Shown here piece after piece: positions 24,201 through 35,068 of a DNA stretch of 64,000 nucleotides (position 1 is the first letter of the stretch; each line of letters begins with the position of its first letter). This DNA comes from Gigantopelta aegis. Lineage: Eukaryota; Mollusca; Gastropoda; Neomphalida; Peltospiridae. Under the pieces are notes generated by a model that was not told where the DNA came from, made no database searches, and saw nothing but the letters and a program-made list of their open reading frames with translations. The stretch spans positions 71,997,856 through 72,061,855 of the forward strand of contig NC_054702.1 in the NCBI RefSeq assembly GCF_016097555.1, in the 5' to 3' direction. The position numbers were made by a program, and so were the translations under genes.

Positions 24201-27200
24201 AAATTTAAAATCATTAACAGGGTTGAAGCTGGATATAAAAAAGTAATACTAATTTGGCAAATAATTTGTTTTTACGTTAAAACTAAACAAAAGATCAAAT
24301 TAATGTGCTTTAAAGTACTAAAAGTATTTTATTTGTTAAATTAGCTTTTTGACAATATCATAACAAATGTTATTCACCAAATTCAACTTTAGTTGCATTT
24401 GATGATGATTTTGCAAATGGCAGCTTAAACCTTTCATAAAAACTGGAATAATAAAAAAATCGGTTTAAAGGTTGTCTTAAATTTCAAACTTATTTTCTTT
24501 GTAATGACAAATATATTAGTTTCAACTGAAATAAGAGAGTTCCAAAACAGTTATTTGTGAATGAAATCATATTTAAATGAGAAACTATTAAAAGTTATTT
24601 TAAACAAGAACTAAACTTACAAACAACTGATACAACATTCACCTAATCGAATGATAATTCAATATCAAAAACAGGACAAGGACATAATAAAAACGTTTTG
24701 CACAAATCTGAATGCCTTAAAATATGACTAAACCTCCTGATATACACTATCCATCTCAGCCATACCAACTCAACAATACATCTGATCTTAGCTTTAAATG
24801 AATAAAATCTGCATACTACCTAAAATCCATCTTTAAGTTAGTATGCAAGACATGACTGAGTGATACAAATATATAGTTTGCAGTTACATTGACCTACAAA
24901 TTAAATTCACCCATAAAACAAAAGCATTTTACTGATATTGAAGCAATATTCTATTCTGTTACGAATCAACAACCAGTAAGTGTCTGTATGCACATATATC
25001 CTGAAACAGTTGATTTCACTTACAGAATGTATGCCAAATGCAAAGTACTTACAATAATCAGCCACTTGAACCAGAGATCTCTGCAAATAGAAAGTACAGT
25101 ATATGAGCATTAATTTTATATAATTATTTACATTTCAGTTGATAAATTTACCTAAAAATTTTTCTTCTCACAAATGATATGCAACTAAACCAATATCAGA
25201 AATTTACCCAAGCATGTATACATGTACTACCATGACAATTAGCCACGTCAATCATTGTAAGACTGACTTTAAACTCCTCTGACACATTAACTGCAAAACT
25301 TCTGAGGAAAACATATTTTTTTTGCGGTGGCCTTTTTCTTTTTAATTGCCCGAGTTACATATGTATATTCATTATTAGTAATTTAAAATATCAGAATCCC
25401 CACCCAAATTAAAAAGAGTGGGCTGCAAAATCTACCATGAAGTAGTGAACTAGAAACCAAGACATAGTATTATTAACCTGGTCTAGCTGCAAAATAAACA
25501 ATACAGTGAAACCCCTCAAGACCCGACCCCCTCTAAACCGGAATCCCCTCAAAACCGGACGTTTTCCACGGTCCTGTGATGTACACATCTTTTAACACTA
25601 TATTTTACCCCTCTAAACCGGAAACCCCTCTAAACTGAACACCGGACAAACAATTCGGTCCCAATGTGTGAACTTAGTGTAAATCCTACCCCTGAAAACC
25701 GGACGATCAAACCGATACCAATCAATATGGTGCCCACCTGTCTGTGAACACCGATGGCTAGTGCAATATGTGCATGCTCGAGATCGCTGTTATCAGTGTA
25801 ATCACTGCTGCATACAGTACAGGTACCGCTCAGCAGGCAAGATTAGCAACTTGACAATAAACAATTAAAAGGACTGATCACAAGCTTTGGTATGGAGTTA
25901 ACTACTGTAAACACATTGATTGTGTTGTAATTATGGTTAACATTAGCGGAGTTCGGGTTTGGGTTAGATGTCGTTATTAAGTTACGAGTGTGTTTTAAGG
26001 TCTTAAATGTGATCCTTCACAAACATGTCTCATGACTTGCTTCAAAGATTGACACAACTGGGAATTTAATTTGCTGCCTTCCTATTGTGTGAATGTGTTG
26101 GGTTTTTTTAAAATGTTTGTTTAGCGAAATAAAGAGTAAGCAAAAGTATATGTTGGCTTTGCGTAGTCGAATAGATGTTAGTAGTGTTTCATTTTCATGT
26201 CGATTTTCAACGTCCATCTAAACGTCGCTGTGTTGAACTCTCGCTCAATGATGAACTCAAAATAATTAAAAGTTTCGAAAGTGTACCTAAACCAACGTTA
26301 AGATCTTTGAGTGAAAAGTTTAGTATTGGCAAATCAACAGTTGGAGATATCGGTGCTTGAAGACGATGATATTCCGTTATCACGACTAGCACGCAAACTC
26401 GTCACTGCCGACGTGGACACTAACATCTTGACCAGCTTCGACGATGACATGCCGATTGAAGACTGCACAAACGAGTTGGAGAGAGAACTAGTGGCCAACT
26501 TCCGTGGGGACGAAATACCCAATGAGAATGGCCAATACACCACAAATTGAAAATTTGAGTAAAATTCAGTATCTATCTGTGATATTTGCATTTTTGGACA
26601 GTTCTTTACACTGTGTTTTTATTTAAATCTTTTTATATTGATGTTGATCATCATTTGTTTGCATTACCATAGTTTGACACCCAATAGCCGATGTATTTTT
26701 CGTGCTGGGGTGTCGTTAAACATTCATTCATTCATTGTACCTTACTGACAACACACCTTGAAGCCACCATCAAAATGTTCAACATGAACTTAAACAAATC
26801 AAGTGAAAAGGGACATATACACCGTTTATTAAATAAATTTCAGTTGGTAAATCACCAGAAACATTCATACTCAACCCAAATATGTATTATTGGCAGTACT
26901 AAGTAAAGCAGGTGTGGGTGGGACTAGACCTCTGATAGTCATAGGGTTAGTTATTGTTTTTGAGGGGTTTCAAGCAGGTATGGGTGCCAAAACAAGAACT
27001 CTAACACCACCCCACAAGAAAACATTAAAGTATCACAATGCAATTCGCTATGCATGTTTCAGAGATCACTACACAATTTGAAAAGATTAAACAGTAGTTG
27101 CTAATCAATTTTCAACTGACTAGAAATATCACTAATCAAGATTTAGAAGAAAGAAGAAGAAACAAGAAGTTTGTTTTGCTTTTAAAACTGACACCACTAG

Positions 27201-30200
27201 AGCACATTGATTTATTAATCATCAGCTATTGGATATCAAATATCTGGTAATTTTGACATGTACGAGTCTTAGAGAGGAAACCCGCTACATTTTTCCATTA
27301 GTAGCAATGGATCTTTTACATGTACCATCCCACAGACAGGATAGCACATACCACGTCCTTTGATATGCCAATCTTGGTGAACTGGCTGAAACTAGAAATA
27401 GCCCAATGGGCCTACCGACGAGGATCAATCCTAGACCGACCACACATCAGGCATGCATTTTACCACTGGGCTACATCTTGGCCTTTGAAAACAAAATGTT
27501 CCCTAACAACCCTCATGCAGGAAATCCATGCACCTTGTTTCTTACTGACAAGACTTTAAAAACCTACCAGCTTTCTCCCTTCAGGTGCAAAGTAGTAGGT
27601 ATCACATGCAGTATTGCCAGTACTTCGGTAAACAAGCTCACGCATCCAGCCTTAAGAAATTGTAAAACAGGAATATATAATGATAACAAATACATTATGC
27701 TCCAATTATGTAAGTGATACAAATTTCAATTAAAACACAATTACATCTAATCTTGGGTGGACTTGACCAATATGTTGCACTGAGACATAATTGCTTGAAA
27801 AATATATATCGCTACAAGTCTTTGAACTATTTAAAATACCTTTTATTTGTATCTCAATGTTTGAACAAATATTTTTTTTTTTGGATTTTTGCCACAGAAA
27901 AAATGTTCACTTATGGTAATATGGACTCTGCCCATTAAACCAATAACCGTTGCAATAAATGAACACAAAAATAAAAACAAAAAATTATCCCTTCAACCTA
28001 AGGCAATAATTTTTATTTAGCGGCAAAAAAATTGCCAGATGTCAGTAAAGCCCTTGACCTATGGCAATTTGTATCAGAGTTACGACAACTATACAATAGA
28101 ATGTCACGCAGGAAAAATCAAATTAATTGATAACTTTATACGAAAATTAAATTACTGGCAATTTGCCAACACCATGATATTTTCTATTAATTTTATGAAT
28201 TTGGTTAAGAAGTCAATACAACATCTTAACCAAATTCACATCTAGGGTTTCTAATATCACCAGCAAAGTGGTGTAAATATTTACCATGTTTAAATGGTTC
28301 AAGAAGAGTTTCCAAGTCTGTTGTTACTACTGTACTTGTTCTACCTGTCAAATTTAAAAGAAACCATTTTACACAACATCAATTCAAAAGATATATTTAA
28401 CTATAGTTTGCAAGTGAAATTTTATATAACGTTTCCTAAGGTAAGTCTATTACATGCAGCAGGTAATAAACGTAATTTATAAACAATAAATACTGATTGG
28501 CCCTTTACACAGTTAAGATTCATTAACACATTCCTTGTCTATGTCAAGTTTTGCACAACCCATTTTTTGTTCCTGCTTTAAATTTAGTATTTACACTGTC
28601 ATGTCAAACGCAAAAAAAAAAAAAAAATAGGTTAGTTGAAATGTTTTTTGCATAATCCATAAATGAGGTACGTCTATTTTAAATTTGTATATTTAAATAC
28701 ATTTCATTCAGTTTTTAACTCGTTTATGTTATTAAGAGTCACTAACTATACGTAGAAATTAATTTTCTTAAAATAAATATATATATTTTTAATACACATC
28801 TGAAAGCCTGGTAAAAAGCATATATGACAGCACAATACTTAACCATATTAAAAACAATTAACAGATTAATAAGTAAATCTACATTACCTCTTCGTGGTGT
28901 ATCACTGTCGCCATCCAACTTTTTCGTCCGCTTAACTTCTGCGTCAATTTCTTCATCATTAGTCAAAAATTCCCCAAATGAAGCAGGCTTTTTTCTTTTT
29001 CTTCCAACCCCTGTCGTGACCTCAGTATCTTCACCAGAGTCAGCATCCAAGTCATTCAAAGATGCCTGAACCTCCATTTCTTTACTCTCCACAGTTTTAC
29101 TCTGGTCCTTCACACTACCATTTTCATCACCACTTTCCATGGCATCGTCATCAAATTTACCTCTGGAGTCTGTGTTAACGCTGTAATCTTCCGTCGTCTC
29201 ACTGCCCGTCTCCTGCCCATCGGCCGTAACAGTCTGTTCCTTATCATCACCTTTTTTTATTTCTCCAACTGTACTCTTTGTTTCACTATCTACTGGTTTT
29301 TCTGATGACAGTTTATCTGTCAAGCAATTATTGTTAGTTTCTGGGGATTTCTGTGAACTATCTCCTTCAAGTGAAGCATCAACTGCAGATTCAGGCATCG
29401 TTTCAGCATCAGATTCCGTCTTCTCTTGCGTCACCGGGCTAAGTAACAGTATCTGTTCATCATCAGATTCATTCTCGTTATCACTGGCATCACTTTCTTC
29501 AGGTTTGGTATTGTGGTCACTGATATTCCCAATCAAATTACCTGTACTGGATTCCTCATCTTCACTAACAGGCATGCTTATCTCCCCCTTATTGGAGCTC
29601 TCACCAGCAGTGTCACTGGCACATGCAACATATTTCTTAACAAAGTCATCATCTAATTTCTTACGACTGATTTTAACATGTAGGTTTACATCACCTTTGT
29701 TTACTTCCTTACTGTTTTCAGTAACACTCATGTTTTCTTCAACCACTTCACAGCTTTTAACATTTTCATTATCCACTATTTCACCGTCTTCTTCAGTTCC
29801 ATCCATGTGAACATCTGTTTTATTTTCTAACATGGTTTCTTTTGCATCAGTGTTATCCTCACCGTCCTCATCAACCAGCAACTTGTCATCCACATCATCA
29901 TCATCATCATCATCATCATCTTCTTCTTCTTCCATAGCACTGTTGTTCATATTTAACTCAGAGTTATTCTCTCCTATTTCTTCTTCTTCTAATTTAGCTT
30001 CATCTGCATCATTAGATTCCAAATCTGTAAAGCAATAAAATATTACCAAATCAAAAGTTCATAATATGCTGTAACTGTAAAAAAAATTACAAATTCAATA
30101 TATAAATCAAACACAAAACAACATTCAACATAACTACTATATTATTAGGGTTTAAGCTGGACATGCCAAACAATTTGGCGAATTTGAACATGAAATCTGT

Positions 30201-31088
30201 TGCCAAATTAAAGTAATATTTCGCTAAACACAAGTATATTTTTTAATTAGCTATACATATACAAACAACACTTTTTTCGAAGTAGCTTTTTGGTGAATTG
30301 TTAATAATATATTCACTAAATTAAACTTTAAATCACATTTGGCGATTTTGCAAACAACAGCTTAAACCACATTGTGATCAACATCACTCATTTTTTTGAA
30401 AACCTATCTTAAACAGATTCAGTTTTAAACTATTAATTTAATGTTATTTACTGTAAACAAACATGTACTGATCAAAAATTTATATTTGATAAAAACAAAA
30501 CAAAATTTAATCACAGCTACATGAGTAAGATTTATCAAATATTTATATTTATATGTAACAAGAATTGCATGGAATTAAATGTCACACATATCATACACCT
30601 TTTTGGTGCACATCCATAGATTCAACTATAGACCACAACAACGTATAGCTTGTGGATAACTGATCTCAACACGAAACTATAATGCGAAATTTGAATGCAA
30701 TAGTTGACACTGTTGCCACCACAGCCGAAAAGTAATATTTATATCTTGCCTTTTTACTTTGTAAAGGCGAGACAAAACCAGTATCAAAGAAAAGTGCACA
30801 AGAAAACATAAAAATCAGCACCAGTTACATGTACATGTAGCAATGTTAACAACAGACTGTATATTTCATGAACAGTAAACTGAATGACAATAACTAAACC
30901 TCACCAGCATCAAATTCTTGCCGACTTGAACTAGCTGTACAGTCTTCTGAGTTGTGTTCTTCAACCTCTATTGCATAGGCATGATCAGAAACACAGTTCT
31001 CGTTGAGTTCCAGCGAAGTACTCTCTTCACCCTTTCCGACAACACTGTCCGAGTCATCAGGGCCTGCATAGTTGTGATCGGCACTCAT
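15295..31088 (-). CDS. F-box/LRR protein with AT-hook and PHD-like finger, 13 exons
   Basis: Exons, 5' to 3': 31088-30905, 30024-28888, 24171-23559, 22705-22546, 22135-21036, 20834-20783, 19995-19909, 19244-19042, 18515-18362, 17703-17596, 17024-16918, 16310-16199, 15603-15295. Every junction is GT-AG and phases are continuous: 4326 nt, 1441 aa. The ATG has an in-frame TGA 18 nt upstream. Residues 62-440 are strongly acidic, with GRKRKKP near the end. An AT-hook (RRRPGRPPK) lies at about 502-510. A C4HC3 finger is at 659-700: C659, C663, C675, C678, H683, C686, C697, C700. Ser/Pro/Thr-rich sequence follows, with a basic KKERKKKG. The F-box is at about 1042-1090 (MLEIFKYLKTADLL, then VCRTWQQISKQSCLWRTVSL), and leucine-rich repeats fill about 1090-1441. 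F-boxes bind SKP1 in SCF ubiquitin ligases; LRRs usually hold the substrate. The AT-hook and finger suggest a nuclear, chromatin-bound role (inference). It resembles KDM2/FBXL19 in order but shows no JmjC or CXXC. I cannot name an orthologue. Confidence 0.88.
16430..16808 (-). mobile_element. Full-length SINE (GCCTCGGTGG-type head) with 10-bp target duplication
   Basis: Minus-strand copy in the last part of the F-box/LRR gene, in the intron between exons 11 and 12. TTTTCACAAA flanks it at 16420-16429 and 16809-16818. The body shows GCAAGGGATCTTTTATTTGC and the head region CCAGCCTGTAGACCGATGG. Confidence 0.9.
17170..17463 (-). mobile_element. tRNA-type SINE in F-box gene intron
   Basis: Minus-oriented copy in the intron between exons 10 and 11. 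The 3' end is GTTTTGTTTTGTTTAACGAG, with body AACAAGAGATCTTTCATGTG and a diverged head near 17440. Confidence 0.75.
19438..19632 (+). repeat. Dispersed repeat, copy 1 (AACAAGAATT...TAAAGGTGAGAC)
   Basis: Shares its start (AACAAGAATT, GGAATTAAATGTC), middle (CATCCATAGAT) and end (TTTGTAAAGGTGAGAC) with 30557-30774 in the same orientation. Both lie in introns of the F-box gene, and no inverted termini are visible. A degraded interspersed repeat of unknown type. Confidence 0.6.
19723..19840 (-). mobile_element. SINE fragment
   Basis: Only the central SINE body is recognisable (CTTTGATAAAACAGTC, AGAGCACTGGCTGGAATG), followed by a diverged head region near 19810-19840. Confidence 0.5.
20088..20323. 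mobile_element. CAG...CTG inverted-repeat element with 5-bp target duplication
   Basis: CAGTGTTTCTGCCAGA and the complement of its variant CAGGGTTTCTGCCAGA bound 236 bp. CAATA is duplicated at 20083-20087 and 20324-20328. Inside is a short TTTAGGGTTAGGGTT stretch. It lies in the intron between F-box exons 6 and 7. hAT5-like by termini and duplication length (inference). Confidence 0.8.
22731..22978 (-). mobile_element. SINE, truncated at the head, in F-box gene intron
   Basis: Minus copy just upstream of exon 4. It has the 3' end GTTTGTTTTGTTTAAGAAC and body TAGTAGTAAGAGATATTTTA, and reaches CCCAATGGGCCGACTGAC, where the head is lost. Confidence 0.8.
24220..24432. mobile_element. Inverted-repeat element GGGTTnAAGCTGG, copy 1
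   Basis: Opens GGGTTGAAGCTGGATA and closes TTTGCAAATGGCAGCTTAAACC. A second copy lies at 30148-30368, and both are in F-box gene introns. The interior includes short AATTTGGC/GCCAAATT-type segments and is non-coding. Confidence 0.65.
25504..26526 (+). mobile_element. Tigger/pogo transposon remnant, internally deleted
   Basis: Begins at a TA (25502-25503) with the pogo/Tigger-type end CAGTGAAACCCCTC, followed by several subterminal CCTCTAAACCGGA motifs. At 26211-26345 one frame encodes a CENP-B/Psq-type helix-turn-helix (LSLNDELKIIKSFE, then LSEKFSIGKSTVGDI). The C-terminal acidic part follows at once in another frame (LEDDDIPLSRLARKL, then DDDMPIEDC). The DDE catalytic core is absent, and the right end is lost where a SINE tail begins. 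It lies in the 4.7-kb intron between F-box exons 2 and 3. Non-autonomous. Confidence 0.85.
26527..26736 (+). mobile_element. SINE 3' portion with (ATTC)n tail
   Basis: Shares AATGGCCAATACA, CACAAATTG, GACAGTTCTTTACACTGTG and CACCCAATAGCCGATGTA with the minus-strand copy at 51477-51735. Ends in ATTCATTCATTCATT. It truncates the Tigger remnant, so it inserted later. Confidence 0.8.
27170..27485 (-). mobile_element. Full-length tRNA-type SINE in F-box gene intron
   Basis: Minus copy running from GTTTGTTTTGCTTTTAAAAC through AGCAATGGATCTTTTACATG and CCCAATGGGCCTACCGACG to the head CACTGGGCTACATCTTGGCC. Both the A-box and B-box regions can be seen. Confidence 0.85.
27944..28250. repeat. Dispersed repeat with GGCAAT/ATTGCC motifs, copy 1
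   Basis: The reverse complement of 27970-28030 resembles 44090-44160 (TTATTGCC, GAAGGnATAATTTTT, GTTTTTA). Multiple GGCAATTT/TTGCCA motifs recur within it. Ends are not defined. Confidence 0.45.
30148..30368. mobile_element. Inverted-repeat element GGGTTnAAGCTGG, copy 2
   Basis: Opens GGGTTTAAGCTGGACAT and closes GCAAACAACAGCTTAAACC. Same family as 24220-24432, here in F-box gene intron 1. Confidence 0.65.
30557..30774 (+). repeat. Dispersed repeat, copy 2 (AACAAGAATT...TAAAGGCGAGAC)
   Basis: Same family and orientation as 19438-19632, in F-box gene intron 1. Slightly longer, with extra sequence in the middle. Confidence 0.6.
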
Positions 31089-31245
31089 TGTGACTGGTTG
31101 GCTTCAAGATTCAAGTTGTGACTGTATCCATTACTTCCCTAGTGACGTTTCTAGAATTCATCTATGTATCCTGTTCGTCTTCAAGGAACAAAGTCACAGT
31201 GATGTCTACAAGTATATATATATATACACACATGGTGTAAAAATA

Positions 31246-31698
31246 CAGGCGCGGATTTAGTGGGGGCCAAGGGGCCCGGGCCCCCCCTATTTTTGGGGTC
31301 AAGTTATTTTATTTTTTTAACTATAGCATACTGTTGATACACATTGGCCCAGTTGTTCAAAGCAATGTATATTACTGAAACAACTGTTTCGATATTTCTT
31401 CCCATTTACCAGCAGCCGCAGTCAGCGGAAAACCAGCCTAATATGGGAAGGAGAGATGACCACTTTAACTTTTAAAAAAAGAAGAGGCCAGAGTTTATGA
31501 AATTTTGAAGATAACAAAAACAGTATGACAATACCAAAAACATACGTTAATATAGCTATTTTGAAATCGCGTTTCAAGCCACTTAAATTTCAAAATTTTG
31601 CGGGGGAGCATGCCCCCGGAACCCCCTAGGAATCTCGGGCGCTTCACGCCCTCTCCCCCCCCCCCCCCCCCAATTTAAAAATCCTGGATCCGCGCCTG
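31246..31698. mobile_element. CAGGCGCGGAT...CCTG inverted-repeat element with 5-bp target duplication
   Basis: CAGGCGCGGATTTAG faces CTGGATCCGCGCCTG, bounding 453 bp. AAATA is duplicated at 31241-31245 and 31699-31703. Long G and C runs lie beside each end, as in the relative at 5039-5219. It sits about 160 bp upstream of the F-box gene start codon, so it could affect that promoter. Confidence 0.8.
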
Positions 31699-32142
31699 AA
31701 ATATGTATTTGTGAAGTTCAAACTGTGCAACGCACCGATATAAATTCAAAGACTTGTTTGTACAGTTAGTTTGCTCATAAAAATATTGCACCTCAGGTAG
31801 GGCTCAAATTTAATAGCGACCCTGCAGCAAATTATCACAGTACTCTAATCATATGCCCCAATGCCCTGAAAATTAGTCTCATGGCCAAATTGGCCGTGCA
31901 TTATTTTGCATGTTACTTTAGACTATGTGACAAATTTTGGAATGTACTTGTAAACAGCCGAAGCATTTAAAACACATTTTTAGTTTGCTGTAACCAGTCT
32001 GTTAAAGTAATCCTTACCCCCTCCAAAACTCCAAATATGCAGATAAGCATTTAATTAACAGATAAGCAAAGCAATGAAAAATGCACAACATATGTTGTCA
32101 AGTTATTGCTGTCCAAGAAATATTCACATGAAACAAAAGAAT

Positions 32143-32270
32143 GAATGAATGAATGTTTAATGACACCCCAGCACAAGAAAAATAAAAAATTAAACAAAAC
32201 TGAAAATGATGCCTGCACCACAGGTCACACAACTTAACCATAATGACATGGCAATCCCTTGTCCCATTTA
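32143..32270 (-). mobile_element. Fragment of the (ATTC)n-tailed SINE
   Basis: Starts GAATGAATGAATGTTTAATG and continues ACACCCCAGCACAAGAAAAA, matching the 3' end of the SINE at 51477 in the same orientation. It ends with diverged sequence. Confidence 0.55.
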
Positions 32271-32370
32271 ATTCACCAAAGCAAAATGAAACATGACCCC
32301 ATTATTAAACCTTTATTATAATCGTCAAGATACGTTTTAAAAAAAAAAAAAATTCTCATGTCGGTATATA

Positions 32371-33590
32371 AAAAAGAAAGAAATGTTTTATTTAACAATG
32401 CACTCAACACATTTTATTTACGGTTATATGGCGTCAGACATATGGTTACGGACCACACAGATTTTGAGAGGAAACCTGCTGTCGCCACGTCATGGGCTAC
32501 TCTTTCCGATTAGCAGCAAGGGATCTTTTATTTGCACTTCCCACAGGCAGGATAGTGCAAACCATGGCCTTTGTTGAACTAGTTATGGATCACTGGTCGG
32601 TGCAAGTGGTTTACACCTACCCATTGAGCCTTGCGGAGCACTCACTCAGGGTTTGGAGTCGGTATCTGGATTAAAAATCCCATGCCTCGACTGGGATCCG
32701 AACCCAGTACCTACCAGCCTGTAGACTGATGGCCTACCATGACGCCACCGAGGCCGGTTCATGTCGGTATATATGCTTGATGAAAAAAGTTTGTTTTATT
32801 TAACGATGCCGCTAGAGCACATTGATTTTTTATCTTATCATCGGCTATTGGACGTCAAACATATGGTCATTCTGACACTGGTTTTTTAGAGGAAACCCGC
32901 TGTCGCCACATAGGCTACTCTTTTTATGACAGGCAGCAAGGGATCTTTTATTTGCGCTTCCCACAGGCAGGATAGCACAAACCATGGCCTTTGTTGAACC
33001 AGTTATGGATCACTGGTCGGTGCAAGTGGTTTACACCTACCCATTGAGCCTTGCGGAGCACTCACTCAGGGTTTGGAGTCGGTATCTGGATTAAAAATCC
33101 CATGCCTCGACTGGGATCCGAACCCAGTACCTACCAGCCTGTAGACTGATGGCCTACCATGACGCCACCGAGGCCGGTTCATGTCGGTATATATGCTTGA
33201 TGAAAAAAGTTTGTTTTATTTAACGATGCCGCTAGAGCACATTGATTTTTTATCTTATCATCGGCTATTGGACGTCAAACATATGGTCATTCTGACACTG
33301 GTTTTTTAGAGGAAACCCGCTGTCGCCACATAGGCTACTCTTTTTACGACAGGCAGCAAGGGATCTTTTATTTGCGCTTCCCACAGGCAGGATAGCACAA
33401 ACCATGGCCTTTGTTGAACCAGTTATGGATCACTGGTCGGTGCAAGTGGTTTACACCTACCCATTGAGCCTTGCGGAGCACTCACTCAGGGTTTGGAGTC
33501 GGTATTTGGATTAAAAATCCCATGCCTCGACTGGGATCCGAACCCAGTACCTACCAGCCTGTAGACCGATGGCCTGCCACGACGCTGGTA
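32371..33590 (-). repeat. Three tandem SINEs, two of them in a 420-bp duplication
   Basis: Minus-oriented SINEs occupy about 32371-32760, 32788-33180 and 33208-33590. The block at 32761-33180 is repeated at 33181-33590 with period 420 bp and only a few differences. CATGTCGGTATAT flanks the block on the left and recurs at each junction, and TATATGCTTGATGAA closes the block on the right. This fits one insertion duplicated by unequal exchange between target duplications. The first copy has a different 3' end (ACTCAACACATTTTATTTA). Confidence 0.9.
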
Positions 33591-35068
33591 TATGCTTGAT
33601 GAAGTACAATAAATATAGGCTTTTAACCTGTCAGAATGAAAGATGGAATAATTATGGTTTAAACCATGTAAATGTTATAAGCGTATAGTAACCTCTTTTA
33701 TTTGCGCAAAATATTATTTTGTACACTTTAATAAAAGATATAAGTCCATGAAATAATATTAACAGCATCGTTAATCGAAGAAAAAAAATTAACAAATATT
33801 ATCACGACACGTGTACTATTTCGCACCATCATGATATCATAGATTTATGCTTAATTATAATTTCTATATATATATATATATCATCCCACAAGTGATCACT
33901 TCCCTTTGCAAGTATGCTGACCTTGCAGTCTATATTTAGCCTCAGCTCAGGTCATAGTTGGTGCAGACACCCAACAGCGCCACCTGGTGGTTGACATTCA
34001 GCAGGAAAGTATGGTGGCTTAACTCTTGCCAAGTCCAGAACAAAAGAATTATTTTCATCAACAATTATTTTATTAACTATATGCACAACCCACTTATAAG
34101 TACCACAAAGTGCTATAACAGTCATGTATCTCCAATAATAAACAAAAATCACCCAAAACATAACATTATTTGTAAAAGAATTACATAATCACTGATGCAT
34201 TGCAAACGAATTCACACCCACCCATTCCACTAAAAATTCCAAATAGCAAAGGCAGGCTTATAATACACAACATATCACTCAAAATTGTCATTCTATTGTT
34301 TAAAACCCTGTGTCATTTTCACTAACTTGATGTCAATCAGTCACGTACAGAAACAAAATACGTCGAGTAAAGCATGGAATAATTAAAAATAGCTTTTTTT
34401 ATTTAATGGTTCAAGGATTCGACTAACGACAATACTCTGTCAGTATGCCTTAATTAATTGGCACCGAGTTTATCATAATCGCCGCGTTGATAAAACGTGT
34501 AAAAGCGCTGATCAATGAAGCATAAATAGATAAAGAAACACCACAAACCTAACTCCACAAACCCAACATTACCCTTCTCTTCCGCGCCTGTAATGTCGGT
34601 AATATTCGGTAACTGCGTTGTACGGAAAATAAACAAAGTTTTATTTGCATATTAATTATTATTAGAGGCTTCGGTTGTCTATTTTAAAACATGTCATATA
34701 TTTTTCGGTTAATATAATTAAAAATAAAATTGCATATATTAATTTTATACGATACAAAATTGTTTACACATAAATCACGTGACAGTTAAAATGGCGGCAT
34801 CCACAAAATTCGGCATGTCCTGTTGACCATTTTAAAAGTCTTTCGTTTTTTGAAATGTTCTATCATGAAAAACATTTTGGTTTTGTGGAGTTTTTTGTCC
34901 ATTTTTCTAAATAACAAAACCACATTTGGAGATTATTCATTGACATTGCATTGATTGTAATTTGTAGTGTTAGTGGTTATAAATTGGTGTCGTGGTAACA
35001 GTGTACATTGCCAGCAATATGTTAAAATAACTAAAGTAATATTAAAGAATGTTTTATTGTCTTCAGCA
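33591..35068. other. Intergenic region and TFB2M 5' flank
   Basis: AT-rich sequence between the head-to-head F-box and TFB2M genes. A TATATATA run lies near 33865. A short upstream ATG frame (MAASTKFGMSC, 34791-34826) precedes TFB2M and would be a uORF if transcribed. An in-frame TAA at 34958-34960 closes the TFB2M frame upstream. Confidence 0.45.

Noticed and set aside
26175-26550. Intact transposase gene
   Set aside because: Only the helix-turn-helix and acidic tail remain, in different frames, with no catalytic core.
29331-30038. Serine-rich + strand open frames
   Set aside because: Reverse complement of the acidic GAN-codon-rich exon 2.
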